A stretch of 54,272 bases of DNA from Pseudideonella sakaiensis (GCF_001293525.1 NZ_BBYR01000027.1:1-54272), one strand, 5' to 3'; positions 39,668 through 53,299 are shown, counted from the stretch's first letter. Notes: generated by a model from the letters alone, not told the origin. A program made the numbers and translations.

Positions 39668-39946
39668 TCAGCGGCGCGGCGCGGACACGTGCACGAAGAT
39701 CTCGTCGGGCTTGACCATGCCGAGGTCGCTGCGCGCCTTCTCCTCGACCATCTCGAGGCCTTCCTTCAGGTCGCTGACCTCGGCCAGCAGCTGGGCGTTG
39801 CGGGCCTGGGCGGCCGCGTTGTCGGCGCGCTGGCGGTCCAGCCGCGCCTGCAGCTCCATCACGCGCGGCACGCCGCCGCGCCCCAGCCACAGCTCCGCAT
39901 GCACGAGGCCGAGCAGGACCAGCAGCACCAGCGTGACGACGCGCAT
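39668..39946 (-). CDS. ftsB: Cell division protein FtsB
   Basis: A 92-residue bitopic divisome protein. It has one N-terminal membrane helix (VVTLVLLVLLGLVHAELW), the GGVP turn, then a coiled coil (LQARLDRQRADNAAAQARNAQLLAEVSDLKEG is the heptad region) and EKARSDLGMVKPDEIFV, the conserved FtsB end that binds FtsL and FtsQ. The start at 39946 removes a Pro-rich upstream frame that has no family counterpart. It lies 70 bases downstream of eno, the usual order in Betaproteobacteria and E. coli. Confidence 0.93.
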   Translation of the reverse strand: MRVVTLVLLVLLGLVHAELWLGRGGVPRVMELQARLDRQRADNAAAQARNAQLLAEVSDLKEGLEMVEEKARSDLGMVKPDEIFVHVSAPRR

Positions 39947-40016
39947 CGGATCGGGCGGGGGAGGGGGCGGCTGCCGCGGCGGACGCCGGCCGGAGGCCGG
40001 CACCCGCCGCCGGCCG

Positions 40017-41318
<1,302 letters not shown>

Positions 41319-41344
41319 TCAGTAAGGGGTGGGCCGACGCGGGC

Positions 41345-41635
41345 TCAGGCCACGCCGTCGACGACGACCATGCGCATCACGCCGGCGCCTTCGCGCAGCG
41401 TGCGGGCATGGCGGTAGGTCTCGCTGTCGTAGAAGCGGTGCGCCGCGGCCCGGTCCGCGAAGCGCAGCACCACCAGGCGCTCGGGCGTCCAGTCGCCTTC
41501 CAGCGTGTCGATGGTCCCGCCGCGCACCAGCACCTCGGCACCGTGCTCCTGCATCGCGCGCGTGCTCCATTCGCGGTAGGCCGCCATCCGGGCGGCATCG
41601 GTGATGGTGACTTCGGCGATGACGTAGGCGCTCAT
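41345..41635 (-). CDS. DUF1330 dimeric alpha-beta barrel protein
   Basis: A 96-residue protein of the DUF1330 family with a ferredoxin-like fold (AYVIAEVTITDAARMAAYRE, GTIDTLEGDW, ERLVVLRFADRAAAHRFYDS). The biochemical role of the family is unknown. It lies 17 bases after kdsA and 44 bases before eno on the same strand, a position I recall as conserved in Burkholderiales. It should therefore be co-expressed with LPS, CTP and glycolytic genes. Confidence 0.9.
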   Translation of the reverse strand: MSAYVIAEVTITDAARMAAYREWSTRAMQEHGAEVLVRGGTIDTLEGDWTPERLVVLRFADRAAAHRFYDSETYRHARTLREGAGVMRMVVVDGVA

Positions 41636-41652
41636 GGCTCGGCGGGCTGGGC

Positions 41653-44192
<2,540 letters not shown>

Positions 44193-44225
44193 TCACGTGC
44201 ACGACGGCCGAGGTGGTAAAGCGCG

Positions 44226-44231
44226 ATTATA
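44226..44231 (-). promoter_or_regulatory. -10 element of the pyrG operon
   Basis: A perfect TATAAT on the minus strand (44231-44226) lies 45 bases upstream of the pyrG ATG and overlaps the stop codon of the preceding hydrolase gene. No good -35 is visible because the upstream DNA is almost pure G/C. The position and perfect match make it the best promoter candidate in the window. Confidence 0.55.
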
Positions 44232-45078
44232 GAGGGGGGGCCGCGGCCGGCCGGGCCGAGGCGGCCGGCGGCGCGCGCCGGCCCGCGTCCATGCGCGCCA
44301 GCAGCGCCAGCACGCGCTCGGCGGTCTCGTCGGGGCGCTCCATCGGGAACAGGTGGCTGCCCTCGATCCACTCGAAGCGCTCGCCGGCCAGCGCGCGCGA
44401 GCTCGCGAAGCCGCCCTGGCGCATCTCCGACGAGCGGGTGCCCGCGAGGAAGGCGACCGGGCAGGCCGGCGGGTGGCGCCGCAGCAGCGTGGCGAAGTGG
44501 TGCGGCAGGGTGTCGTAGATGCGGGTCTCGACCTCGCGCCGGAACGCGAGCCGCGCGCCCTCGCCGTGCAGCTCGAAGCCGGCCTCGACGTAATCCTGCA
44601 GCACCCGCGGGTCCCAGCGCGCGAAGCCCGGCTTGGCCGCGAAGTGCGGCAGCACCTCGTCGCGGTGCGCCCACTCGTGGCGCCGCCGGCGCGACACCTT
44701 GCCCGGCGAGACCCGCCCGATCAGGCCGGTCGCCTTGGCCATGCGCACCCCGTGCGCACGCCAGCCGGTGACCACCGGCGAATCGAGCATCACCAGCCCG
44801 GCGGCCAGCTCCGGACGGCGGCAGGCCGCCAGCAGGCTGAGCAGGCCGCCCAGCGAGTGCCCGACCAGCAGCACCGGCCCGCCGACCTCGCGTTCGATGA
44901 AGTGGATCAGCTGGTCGCGCAGCCGCGGCCAGTTGCTCGTCACCGGATAGGCCGGGTCATGGCCGAACTTGTCCACCGCGTGCACCGCGTGGCCGGCGGC
45001 CCGCCAGCGTTCGAACAGCCGCCGGTAGGTGCCGGCGGGAAAGCCGTTGCCGTGGGAAAAGACGATCGGAAGAGGCAT
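44227..45078 (-). CDS. Alpha/beta hydrolase
   Basis: A 283-residue serine hydrolase of the alpha/beta fold. The oxyanion block is VFSHGNGFPAGTY, the nucleophile elbow is VGHSLGGLLS, and the acid and His are likely in VAFLAGTRSSEMR and IEGSHLFPMERP. The cap region carries a basic SPGKVSRRRRHEW segment. The substrate is unknown; homologues are annotated simply as hydrolases. The C-terminal tail (about 18 residues) is Ala/Pro-rich and encoded by a GC-only tract ending in seven consecutive C. Its stop overlaps the pyrG -10 element. Confidence 0.9.
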   Translation of the reverse strand: MPLPIVFSHGNGFPAGTYRRLFERWRAAGHAVHAVDKFGHDPAYPVTSNWPRLRDQLIHFIEREVGGPVLLVGHSLGGLLSLLAACRRPELAAGLVMLDSPVVTGWRAHGVRMAKATGLIGRVSPGKVSRRRRHEWAHRDEVLPHFAAKPGFARWDPRVLQDYVEAGFELHGEGARLAFRREVETRIYDTLPHHFATLLRRHPPACPVAFLAGTRSSEMRQGGFASSRALAGERFEWIEGSHLFPMERPDETAERVLALLARMDAGRRAPPAASARPAAAPPL

Positions 45079-45216
45079 GCGGGGGCGTCGTGGGATGTTC
45101 AGATGTGAGGATAGCGGTGCGGCCCCCGCTCCGTAGAATCCGCGCCCGGGCCAGGGGGCCTGCGGGCCGGTGACGTCAGCCGGCCGGCGCACCCCGGCCC
45201 GCACCGGGAGCGGACG

Positions 45217-46611
45217 GTGGGCGGCTGCAGGGAGGGATCGATCGAGCGGCGCGGGCAGTCCGTGGGCCGGGCCGGACGTCGGGCGGTGGCGGCGCTTGTC
45301 AGCCTGTTCTCGCTGCTCCTGCTGCAGGGCTGCGCGACGGGCCGCTACACCGTCGACGACGGGCGGCCGGTCGACGAGGAACTGCTCGCCGGCATCCGCG
45401 CCTATGGGGTGCTGGAACGCGCCGTCCGTCCGGCGATCGTGCGCAGTGCCGCGTTGGCCGGCGAGGGCTGCGACCGGCAATGGGAGCTGCCGTTCTCGCT
45501 GGCCTCGAGCGAGGCCTGGTCGGACGACGACCGGGTGGCCTGGGCGCGGGGCCTGGGCGTGGACGAACGCGTCGGCGTCGTCGCCGCGGCCCCGGGATCG
45601 CCGCTGCAGCCGGGGGATCGCCTCGTGGCCGTGGACGGTGCGGCAAAGCTGACGACGGCCGACGAGCTGATCGTGCACGTCGCCGCGAAGCGCGACCGCG
45701 GGCGGCCCTTCGGCGTCCAGACGGCGGCCGGCCAGCGCGTGATCGTGCAGCCGTTCCAGGTCTGCCGCGGCTACACGCGCTTCGCGCCGCCGAACGCGGC
45801 GCGCTTGCAGGACTACCACTGGCTGATGTCGCTGCACCCGCTGCAGGTGGCCGACGCACAGCCGACGCCCGACGAAGCCCTGTGGCTCGTGCTCTGGACG
45901 CAGGGCCTGTCGGAAGAGGGTGGTGCGCGGATGAAGGCCTACCACGTCGCGGTCGACGTGGCCGGTGCGCTGTACCAGGTCGTGACCATCGCCACCGGCG
46001 TGCGCGGCGCCGCGCTGGCGGCCGAGTCGGCGGTCAAGGCGGCGCAGCAGGCCGCGGCCCAGCTGGCCACCGAGATCCTGAAGCAGGAACTGATCGACCA
46101 GGCGCAGTCCTATGCCGTCGAGCGCATGCGCCAGGCGTTCTCGGACGCCTTCGACCAGGTCTCGCGCAGCCAGGTGATCGCCTCGATGCAGAAGGCCGCG
46201 GCCAACCGGGGGGTGCTGGGCGGCATGTCGCGCGTCGCGGGCACGGTCTTCGACCGCGCCGACGCCTGGGCCCTGCCGCGCATGGAGCGGCTCGGTGCCG
46301 ATCCGCTGGCCGGGGTCGTGCTGCACCAGAAGCTGGCCGAGGCGGACCGTGCGCAGAACGCCTTCGTGTTCGACATCGAGCGGCTCACCGCGCTCGGCCG
46401 GCTGGCCGAGTCGCGCGGGCTCGGCGAGCGCCTGGTCGCCATCCTGCGCGGCCTGCGGCCGCAGGACCTCGATCCGGGCCCGGCGATGCCGCTGATGTCC
46501 GCGCGCCGCTTCGCCTACGAGTCCGCGCCGGAGCCGGGCGACCAGCCCTTCGGCCGCGGCCTGATCGACGCGAGCCTGTCGATGCCGGTCGACTCGCGGA
46601 GGGGCCGATGA
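45217..46611 (+). CDS. Putative lipoprotein with PDZ-like region and degenerate M48-like helical region
   Basis: I do not recognise a characterised homologue. The 464-residue protein starts at a GTG with GGGAG six bases upstream. An Arg-rich n-region and SLFSLLLLQGC (Cys39) form a clear lipoprotein signal. Residues about 112-145 (GVVAAAPGSPLQPGDRLVAVDG) read like the carboxylate loop and helix of a PDZ domain. Residues about 205-300 are hydrophobic and Ala-rich helices. FDRADAWALPRMERLGADP (from 345) resembles the downstream EADxxA...GYDP helix of M48 metallopeptidases, but no HExxH is present and the third ligand is not Glu. So it may be an inactive M48 relative; this is a weak inference. 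Its stop overlaps the MORN gene start (ATGA). Confidence 0.7.
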   Translation: MGGCREGSIERRGQSVGRAGRRAVAALVSLFSLLLLQGCATGRYTVDDGRPVDEELLAGIRAYGVLERAVRPAIVRSAALAGEGCDRQWELPFSLASSEAWSDDDRVAWARGLGVDERVGVVAAAPGSPLQPGDRLVAVDGAAKLTTADELIVHVAAKRDRGRPFGVQTAAGQRVIVQPFQVCRGYTRFAPPNAARLQDYHWLMSLHPLQVADAQPTPDEALWLVLWTQGLSEEGGARMKAYHVAVDVAGALYQVVTIATGVRGAALAAESAVKAAQQAAAQLATEILKQELIDQAQSYAVERMRQAFSDAFDQVSRSQVIASMQKAAANRGVLGGMSRVAGTVFDRADAWALPRMERLGADPLAGVVLHQKLAEADRAQNAFVFDIERLTALGRLAESRGLGERLVAILRGLRPQDLDPGPAMPLMSARRFAYESAPEPGDQPFGRGLIDASLSMPVDSRRGR

Positions 46612-48734
46612 GCCCGGCGGGCGCCGCACCCTGGGTCACGGTTCGTGGCGCGTCGCCGGGACCGCTGCGGCGGAGGCGGTCCGCGGCACTCGCCTGGGCG
46701 CTGGCCGGCTGGGCCGCGGCGGCCGTGCTGGCGCTCCCGGCGTCCGCTGCGGCCGCGGCCGATGGCGGCGCCGCCGCCGGCGGCGGGCCGGCGCAGGCGT
46801 TGCCCGTTCGCCCGTCGCCCGGCAGCGACGCCGCGGCCGACCCCGGGCTGGCGCCGGCGTCGCCCCCGGCATCGGCTGCCGGCGCGGGAGACGACGGCCG
46901 CCCCGCGCCGGCGGACGCGGGGCCCGGCGGGGGCTGTGCCGAACGCACCCAGCGCGCCTTCGCGGCCGACCTGCGGGCGGCCTCCGCCCAGGCGCAGCAG
47001 GCCGAGCCGGCGGAGCAGTTGCGCCGCATCGATGAAGCGGTCGGCCTGTGGCGCGGCACGGTGGAGGCCTGCGAGGGTCGGCCGCGCGAGCGCGCGCGCC
47101 GCAACCTGGCCGACAGCGAGCGCGCGCGCGAGCGCCTGCAGGCGCTGCACGGCGGCGGCGAGGCCTGCAGCGGCGCGCAGAAGAACGCCCAGGCGATGCA
47201 GGAACTGGCACGCCAGGCGCTGGCGGAGACGCGCTGGGTCGACGCCGGCGCCTGGTTCCGCAAGGCCGAGGGCCTGTGGGAGGTGGTCGCCGAGTCCTGC
47301 CCCGGGCCGCTGCAGGCGCTGGCCCAGCAGCGGCGCGAGCAGCTCGCCATCGACGCCCACAACGCCGAGCACTGCGCCCCCCGCTTCGAGCGCGCGCGCG
47401 AGCAGGTCCAGCGCTTCCGGGCCCAGGCGGGTGGCCTGTCGGCGAGCGAGCGCCAGACGGGCCTGCAGGTGAACGAGACGCTGTGGCGCGAGGCCGCCGA
47501 CCAGTGCCGCGGGCAGGCCCAGGACCTGGCCCGCAGCTCGGCCCAGCAGCAGGCGCGCGAGCGCGGGACGCCGTGGGTCGCCACCCAGCCGCCGGCCGTG
47601 GCGGGGCCGGGAGTGCCGGACGTGCCCCCCGTGGCCGTGCGCGTCGTCGAGGCGGCGGGTGCGGTGGCGGCCGCCGCGGCGCAGGCGGTGCGCAGCGTCG
47701 TCGACCCGCCCGCGCCCGGGCGCGCGGTCGTGGCCGCGGCCGCACGTCCGGCCGACGGCGCGGCCGCATCCGCGCCGGCGGGCTCCGGGGTGGGCGGCGC
47801 CGCGCTGGTGGACGAGGGGCTGGCCGACGGTGTGCGCATCCGCGGCCGCCTGCAGCGCGAGCCGGACGGCAGCTACAGCGGCGACGCCGAGGTGCTGTAC
47901 CCGAACGGCGACCGCTACCTCGGCCAGTGGCTGCGCGGCCGCCGCCATGGCCGTGGGGAGCTGCGCTGGGCCAGCGGCCAGCGCTACGAGGGCTCCTGGC
48001 GCGACGACCGCGCCGACGGCCGGGGCCAGCTGTCGTTCGTCGGCGGCAGCCGCTACGAGGGCGAGGTCGAGGACGCGCTGCCTCACGGGCGCGGTCGCCG
48101 CTTCGGCGTCCAGGGCGAGGTGCACGAGGGTGTGTTCGTGCGCGGCGAGGCGCACGGGCCGGGCCGCACCACCTGGCCGGATGGTCGCAGCCAGGAGGGC
48201 GAGTGGGTGCGCGGGCGCGTCGAAGGGGAGGGCGTGCTGCGCTTCGCCGACGGTCGCCGCTATGTCGGTCGTCTGGTGGATGGCCGGCCGCAGGGCACCG
48301 GCGTGCTCGAACACCCGTCCGGTGACCGCTACGAAGGCCGCTTCCGCGACGGCATGCCGGACGGCCGCGGCGTCTTCACGTGGGTGTCCGGCCTGCGCTA
48401 CGAGGGCGACTGGGCCGGTGGGCGGGCCGATGGCCAGGGTGAGCTGCGCTTTCCGAACGGCAATCGCTACGTCGGACGGGTCGAGGATGGCGTGCCGAAC
48501 GGCGAGGGCCGCCTGGAGTTCTCCAACGGGGACCGCTACGAGGGCGGCCTGCGCGCCGGCCTGCCGCATGGCCGCGGCCGCTTCGCGTGGCAGAACGGCG
48601 ACCGCTACGACGGCCCGTGGGTCGCGGGCCGGCGCGAGGGCGCGGGCACGATGGTCTGGGCGTCCGGCGAACGGTGGAGCGGCGAGTTCCGCGACGATCG
48701 CCGCGTCGACGACCAGGCCGCGGCGCCGCGCTGA
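46608..48734 (+). CDS. Secreted MORN-repeat protein
   Basis: The 708-residue protein has three parts. An N-terminal RRRRSAALAWALAGWAAAAVLAL signal region ends at ASA (about residue 47). A middle region of about 330 residues is helical and contains six Cys. An Ala/Pro/Gly-rich linker follows. The C-terminal 290 residues are MORN repeats of exactly 23 residues, on the pattern GDRYEGxWxxGxxxGxGxxxxxx. There are eleven full repeats (434-686) with partial ones at each end. MORN sheets mediate protein or lipid contacts in known cases. The ATG overlaps the lipoprotein stop, and GGAGGGG precedes it, so the two are one unit. The function is unknown; an envelope scaffold role is inferred. Confidence 0.85.
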   Translation: MSPAGAAPWVTVRGASPGPLRRRRSAALAWALAGWAAAAVLALPASAAAAADGGAAAGGGPAQALPVRPSPGSDAAADPGLAPASPPASAAGAGDDGRPAPADAGPGGGCAERTQRAFAADLRAASAQAQQAEPAEQLRRIDEAVGLWRGTVEACEGRPRERARRNLADSERARERLQALHGGGEACSGAQKNAQAMQELARQALAETRWVDAGAWFRKAEGLWEVVAESCPGPLQALAQQRREQLAIDAHNAEHCAPRFERAREQVQRFRAQAGGLSASERQTGLQVNETLWREAADQCRGQAQDLARSSAQQQARERGTPWVATQPPAVAGPGVPDVPPVAVRVVEAAGAVAAAAAQAVRSVVDPPAPGRAVVAAAARPADGAAASAPAGSGVGGAALVDEGLADGVRIRGRLQREPDGSYSGDAEVLYPNGDRYLGQWLRGRRHGRGELRWASGQRYEGSWRDDRADGRGQLSFVGGSRYEGEVEDALPHGRGRRFGVQGEVHEGVFVRGEAHGPGRTTWPDGRSQEGEWVRGRVEGEGVLRFADGRRYVGRLVDGRPQGTGVLEHPSGDRYEGRFRDGMPDGRGVFTWVSGLRYEGDWAGGRADGQGELRFPNGNRYVGRVEDGVPNGEGRLEFSNGDRYEGGLRAGLPHGRGRFAWQNGDRYDGPWVAGRREGAGTMVWASGERWSGEFRDDRRVDDQAAAPR

Positions 48735-48771
48735 TCCGGCACCCGGCGGGCGGTGGCCCCGCGACGGCCGC

Positions 48772-49602
48772 TCAGATGATGCGTTCCTCGGGCCGCGAGA
48801 TCTTGCGCATCGGCTCGTGCCGGGTCGACGCGACGCGCAGCGGGTTCGCGGTGCCGCCGTCGCCCCACTGCGGGTCCTCGATCGACTCGAAGACCTGGCG
48901 CAGGCGCTCGCCCCAGGTGGAGCGGATCATGTGGAAGTAGGGATTGGTCTCGTCGATGCAGACGATGCGGTCGCTCGCCAGCGCGTCGGTCTGGTAGACC
49001 AGCAGGTCCAGCGGCAGGCCGACCGACAGGTTGGACTTCAGCGTCGAGTCCATCGAGACCAGCGCGCACTTCGCGGCCTCGTCGAGCGGGGTGGCCGGGG
49101 TGAGCATGCGGTCCAGCACCGGCTTGCCGTACTTGGACTCGCCGATCTGGAAGAAGCAGGTCTCGCGCGTGGCCTCGATGAAGTTGCCGGCGGAGTAGAC
49201 GAGGAAGAGCCGCATCGGCTCGCCGCGGATCTGCCCGCCGAAGATCATCGAGGCATTGAAGTCGATGCCCGCGCTCTTCAGCGCCTTCCCGTCCTGCTCG
49301 TAGACGCGGCGCACCGCGGCGCCCAGCACCCGCGTGGCGTCGAACATGCTGCGCGCGTTCCAGATCGTGATCGGCTCGTCGGCCGGGTCGGCGGCGTCGA
49401 TCTTCTCCACCTGCAGGATCTCGCGCACCGACTGGCTGATCGACAGGTTGCCGGCCGACAGCAGCGTCATGAAGCGGTCGCCCGGCTTCTCGTAGATCAT
49501 CATCTTGCGGAAGGTGCTGATCTGGTCGAGGCCGGCGTTGGTCCGCGAGTCGGACAGGAAGACGAGGCCGGCCTGCAGCTTGATGCCGATGCAATAGGTC
49601 AT
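48772..49602 (-). CDS. Anbu, bacterial proteasome-like peptidase
   Basis: A 276-residue Ntn-hydrolase of the Anbu family. The N-terminus [20 protein letters not shown] matches the family: Thr follows the initiator Met as the catalytic residue, and Asp17 in LSDSRTNAG and a Lys in STFRKM are at proteasome-like positions (numbering from Thr1). Later blocks are [11 protein letters not shown]-like [14 protein letters not shown] and [15 protein letters not shown]. Anbu forms ring or helical oligomers in structural work; substrates are unknown. AAAGGAG precedes the ATG, which overlaps the mutS stop by four bases. The usual Anbu operon partners (ATP-grasp, alpha-E, transglutaminase) are not adjacent. 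Confidence 0.9.
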   Translation of the reverse strand: MTYCIGIKLQAGLVFLSDSRTNAGLDQISTFRKMMIYEKPGDRFMTLLSAGNLSISQSVREILQVEKIDAADPADEPITIWNARSMFDATRVLGAAVRRVYEQDGKALKSAGIDFNASMIFGGQIRGEPMRLFLVYSAGNFIEATRETCFFQIGESKYGKPVLDRMLTPATPLDEAAKCALVSMDSTLKSNLSVGLPLDLLVYQTDALASDRIVCIDETNPYFHMIRSTWGERLRQVFESIEDPQWGDGGTANPLRVASTRHEPMRKISRPEERII

Positions 49603-52238
49603 GGTGCGCTCCTTTCGCGCGCGGAGGTCAGGTTCTTCAGCCGGTACAGCGCCTCCAGGGCCTCGCGCGGGCTGAGGGCGTCGGGATCGAGCGCGGCCAG
49701 CGCCGCCTCGGCGGGCGAGGGCTCCGCGGCCTCGGCGGCCGGCGCCGGCGGCGCGGCGAACAGGTCGATCTGGGCCTCGCCGGCGCGCTGCCGCGCCTCG
49801 AGCGACTCCAGTGCCGCCCGGGCCTGCCGCACCACCCCCGCCGGCATGCCGGCCAGCCGCGCCACCTGCACGCCGTAGCTGCGGCTGGCGGGGCCCGGCT
49901 GGATCTCGTGCAGGAAGACGATCCCGCTGCCGCTCTCGGCCGCAGAGACGTGGACGTTGACCGCGCGCTCCAGCCGCAGCGGCAGCTCGGTGAGCTCGAA
50001 GTAGTGGGTCGCGAACAGCGTCCAGGCGCGGTTGCGCTCGTGCAGGTGGCTGGCGATCGCGCCGGCCAGCGCCAGGCCGTCGAAGGTCGAGGTGCCGCGC
50101 CCGATCTCGTCCATCAGCACCAGCGAGTGCTCGGTCGCGCGGTGCAGGATGGCTGCGGCCTCGGTCATCTCGAGCATGAAGGTGGACTGCGCGTTGGCCA
50201 GGTCGTCGGCCGCGCCGATGCGGGTGTGGATCGCGTCGACCGGGCCCAGCCGGCAGCTGCGCGCCGGCACGAAGGAGCCCATCGCGGCCAGCAGCACCGT
50301 CAGCGCCACCTGGCGCATGTAGGTGCTCTTGCCGCCCATGTTCGGGCCGGTGATCAGCAGCATGCGGCGCTGCGCGTCGAGCCGGCAGTCGTTGGCGATG
50401 AAGGCGCCGCCGCCGGTCTCGAGCAGGCGCGCCTCGACCACCGGGTGGCGGCCGCCCTGGATGTCGATGCAGGGCTCGCGCACGAACTGCGGCCGCGTCC
50501 AGCCGAGCGTGGCCGCCCGCTCCGCCAGCGCCGCCAGCGCGTCCAGCCCGGCCAGCGCCTGCGCCAGCGCGCCGAGCGTGCCGAGCGCCGGCTGCAGCGC
50601 GTCCAGCAGCTGCTCCCACAGCCCCTTCTCGCGCGCCAGCGCACGCTCCTGCGCCGACAGCGCCTTGTCCTCGAAGGCCTTCAGCTCGGGCGTGATGTAG
50701 CGCTCGGCGTTCTTCAGGGTCTGCCGGCGCCGGTAGTCGTCCGGCACCTTCGCGAGCTGGCCCTGCGTGACCTCGATGTAGAAGCCGTGCACCTTGTTGA
50801 ACTGCACGCGCAGGTTGGCGATGCCGGTGCGGGCGCGCTCGCGGCCCTCCAGCTCGAGCAGGAAGGCGTCGCAGTTCTGCGCGATGCCGCGCAGTTCGTC
50901 CAGCTCGGCGTCGCAACCGGCGGCGATCACGCCGCCGTCGCGCAGCAGCGCGGCCGGCTCCTCGGCCAGCGTGGCGCGCAACTGCGCGGCCAGCGCCGGC
51001 GGGGGGGACAGCGCGGCGGCCAGCTGCGCCAGCAGGCCGGCCGGCGCGGGGTCGGCCGGCAGCAGCGCGTGCAGCGCGGGCAGCGTCTCGAGCGTGGCGC
51101 GCAGGCCGGCCAGCTCGCGCGGGCGCACCTGGCGCAGCGCCAGCCGCGCGGTGATCCGTTCCACGTCGCTGACGCGGCGCAGCGCCTCGCGCAGCGGCTC
51201 CACGCCGTGCGCGAGCAGCGCCTCGATGGCGTCCAGCCGCCGCAGCGCCTCGTGGCGCTCGCGCTGCGGCCGCGTCAGCCACAGGCGCAGCGCGCGGCTG
51301 CCCATGCCGGTGCGGCAGGTGTCGATCAGCGACAGCAGCGTCGGCGCTTCCTCGCCGCGCAGCGTGCGCGTCAGCTCGAGGTTGCGGTGCGTGCTCGGCG
51401 GCAGCTCCAGCAGGTCGCCCGCGCGCTCCACCGTCAGCCGCCGCACGTGGGCCAGCGCGCGGCCCTGGGTGTGCTCGGCATAGCTCAGCAGCGCGGCGGC
51501 GGCGGCCTGCGCGCAGGCCAGGTCCTGCGCGTCGTAGCCGGCCAGGCTCGCCACCTCCAGCTGCGCGCACAGCTTGCGCAGGCCCAGCGCCGCATCGAAC
51601 TGCCAGGCCGGGCGGTGCGTCACGGCCGCGCGAACCTCGCCCAGTGCGGCCGGCACGTCGTCGCGGTCGACCAGCACCTCCGCGGCATCCAGCCGCGCCA
51701 GCCAGCCCGGCAGCTCTGCCTCGGCGCACTCGCCCAGGCCCAGCTCGCCACTGGCCAGGCCCAGCCAGGCCAGCCCGTGCGTCACCTGGCCGCGCTGCCG
51801 CCGCGTCGTCACCGCGAGCAGCCGCGCGTCCGACTTCTCGGCCAGCAGCTCGGCATCCGTCAGCGTGCCGGGCGTCACCACCCGCACCACCTTGCGCTCC
51901 ACCGGCCCCTTGGCCGTCGCGACGTCACCGACCTGCTCGCAGATCGCCACCGATTCGCCCAGCCGGATCAGCCGCGCCAGGTAGGCCTCGACCGAATGCA
52001 CCGGCACGCCGGCCATCACCACCGGCTCGCCGGCGCTCTGCCCGCGCGTCGTCAGCGTGATGTCGAGCAGCTGGTTCGCGCGCCGCGCGTCCTCGTAGAA
52101 CAGCTCGTAGAAATCGCCCATCCGGTAGAAGACGAGCGTGTCGGGGAAGTCGGCCTTGATGGCGAGGTACTGCGCCATCATCGGCGTGTGCCCGGCAGGC
52201 ACCGCAGCAGCGGCGGCGCGCGGCGAGTCCCGGTCCAT
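49599..52238 (-). CDS. mutS: DNA mismatch repair protein MutS
   Basis: The 879-residue mismatch sensor. The N-terminal mismatch-binding motif is [12 protein letters not shown] (Phe-X-Glu wedge). The core and clamp carry [17 protein letters not shown]-like [18 protein letters not shown]. The ATPase has Walker [35 protein letters not shown]-type motif and Walker [18 protein letters not shown]. The C-terminal helix region (after a [23 protein letters not shown] linker) provides the MutL/dimerisation helices. It starts 17 bases after suhB and overlaps the Anbu gene by four bases. Confidence 0.98.
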   Translation of the reverse strand: MDRDSPRAAAAAVPAGHTPMMAQYLAIKADFPDTLVFYRMGDFYELFYEDARRANQLLDITLTTRGQSAGEPVVMAGVPVHSVEAYLARLIRLGESVAICEQVGDVATAKGPVERKVVRVVTPGTLTDAELLAEKSDARLLAVTTRRQRGQVTHGLAWLGLASGELGLGECAEAELPGWLARLDAAEVLVDRDDVPAALGEVRAAVTHRPAWQFDAALGLRKLCAQLEVASLAGYDAQDLACAQAAAAALLSYAEHTQGRALAHVRRLTVERAGDLLELPPSTHRNLELTRTLRGEEAPTLLSLIDTCRTGMGSRALRLWLTRPQRERHEALRRLDAIEALLAHGVEPLREALRRVSDVERITARLALRQVRPRELAGLRATLETLPALHALLPADPAPAGLLAQLAAALSPPPALAAQLRATLAEEPAALLRDGGVIAAGCDAELDELRGIAQNCDAFLLELEGRERARTGIANLRVQFNKVHGFYIEVTQGQLAKVPDDYRRRQTLKNAERYITPELKAFEDKALSAQERALAREKGLWEQLLDALQPALGTLGALAQALAGLDALAALAERAATLGWTRPQFVREPCIDIQGGRHPVVEARLLETGGGAFIANDCRLDAQRRMLLITGPNMGGKSTYMRQVALTVLLAAMGSFVPARSCRLGPVDAIHTRIGAADDLANAQSTFMLEMTEAAAILHRATEHSLVLMDEIGRGTSTFDGLALAGAIASHLHERNRAWTLFATHYFELTELPLRLERAVNVHVSAAESGSGIVFLHEIQPGPASRSYGVQVARLAGMPAGVVRQARAALESLEARQRAGEAQIDLFAAPPAPAAEAAEPSPAEAALAALDPDALSPREALEALYRLKNLTSARERSAP

Positions 52239-52255
52239 GCGCGTGGCCGGGCGGC

Positions 52256-53299
52256 TCAGAACGGGGCGTCGCTCTTCGGGGGGCGCGGGCCGCGCGGCCG
52301 GGGGCGCTCGGCCGCGGGGGCGGCGGGCGCGGCGGCATCGGCCTTGCGGATGCGCACGGCCTTGCGGGCCGGCGGCGTGGGCGGCGCGTCGGCGGCCGGC
52401 GCGGGCGCGTCCAGGCTGGCGGCGAGGGCCGCTTCAGGCGTCGTCGTGTTGGCGCCGGCGTCGGTGGCCACGGCGGCCTTGTCGTCGTCCTTGATGACGC
52501 GGCTGAACGGGGCCAGGGTCTGCACCAGCTGGGCGTAGACCTTCGGGTTGCCGGCGACCAGCTCGCGCTGGTGCAGGTAGTCGGCCTCGCCGGTGAAGTT
52601 GCCCACCAGGCCGCCGGCCTCGGTGATGATCAGCGCGCCGGCGGCGATGTCCCAGGGGTTCAGGCCGGTCTCGAAGAAGCCGTCGTAGCAGCCGGCGGCG
52701 ACGTAGCACAGGTCGAGCGCGGCGGCGCCCGGGCGGCGCAGGCCGGCGCACTGCGGCATCACCGCCTCGAACATCGCGAGGTAGCGCTTGAAGTTGTCGC
52801 CCTTGCGGAAGGGGAAGCCGGTGCCGATCAGCGCGTCGGCCATGCGGGTGCGGCGCGACACGCGGATGCGCTTGTCGTTCAGGTAGGCGCCGCGGCCGCG
52901 GGAGGCGTAGAACAGGTCGTTGCGGGTCGGGTCGTAGACGACGGCCTGCTGGACCTGGCCGCGGAACGCGAGCGCGATCGACACCGCGTAGACCGGGAAG
53001 CCGTGGATGAAGTTGGTGGTGCCGTCGAGCGGGTCGATGATCCAGACGTAGTCGCTGTCGCGCGCGCCGCGGCTGCGGCCGGACTCCTCGGCCAGGATGC
53101 CGTGGCCGGGGTAGGCGGCGAGCAGGGTGTCGATGATGGCCTGCTCGGCGGCCTCGTCGACCTCGGTGACGAAGTCGTTCGGCGACTTGGTGCCGACCTT
53201 GAGCAGGTCCAGGTCCAGCGAGGCCCGGTTGATCAGCGCGCCGGCCGTGCGTGCCGCCTTGACGGCGATGTTGAGCATGGGGTGGAGCGCTTGCGACAT
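52256..53299 (-). CDS. suhB: Inositol-1-monophosphatase family protein SuhB with C-terminal extension
   Basis: The 347-residue protein contains the usual inositol monophosphatase domain in residues 1-268. Metal motifs are [26 protein letters not shown] and [13 protein letters not shown]. In E. coli SuhB also joins the rRNA antitermination complex. Unusually, about 78 residues follow the domain: an acidic/Ala region, then a Pro/Arg/Lys-rich tail ([10 protein letters not shown] and [13 protein letters not shown]). The ATG at 53299 fits the standard N-terminus [17 protein letters not shown]. It leads the suhB-mutS-anbu unit and is divergent from the TrmJ gene. Confidence 0.93.
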   Translation of the reverse strand: MSQALHPMLNIAVKAARTAGALINRASLDLDLLKVGTKSPNDFVTEVDEAAEQAIIDTLLAAYPGHGILAEESGRSRGARDSDYVWIIDPLDGTTNFIHGFPVYAVSIALAFRGQVQQAVVYDPTRNDLFYASRGRGAYLNDKRIRVSRRTRMADALIGTGFPFRKGDNFKRYLAMFEAVMPQCAGLRRPGAAALDLCYVAAGCYDGFFETGLNPWDIAAGALIITEAGGLVGNFTGEADYLHQRELVAGNPKVYAQLVQTLAPFSRVIKDDDKAAVATDAGANTTTPEAALAASLDAPAPAADAPPTPPARKAVRIRKADAAAPAAPAAERPRPRGPRPPKSDAPF

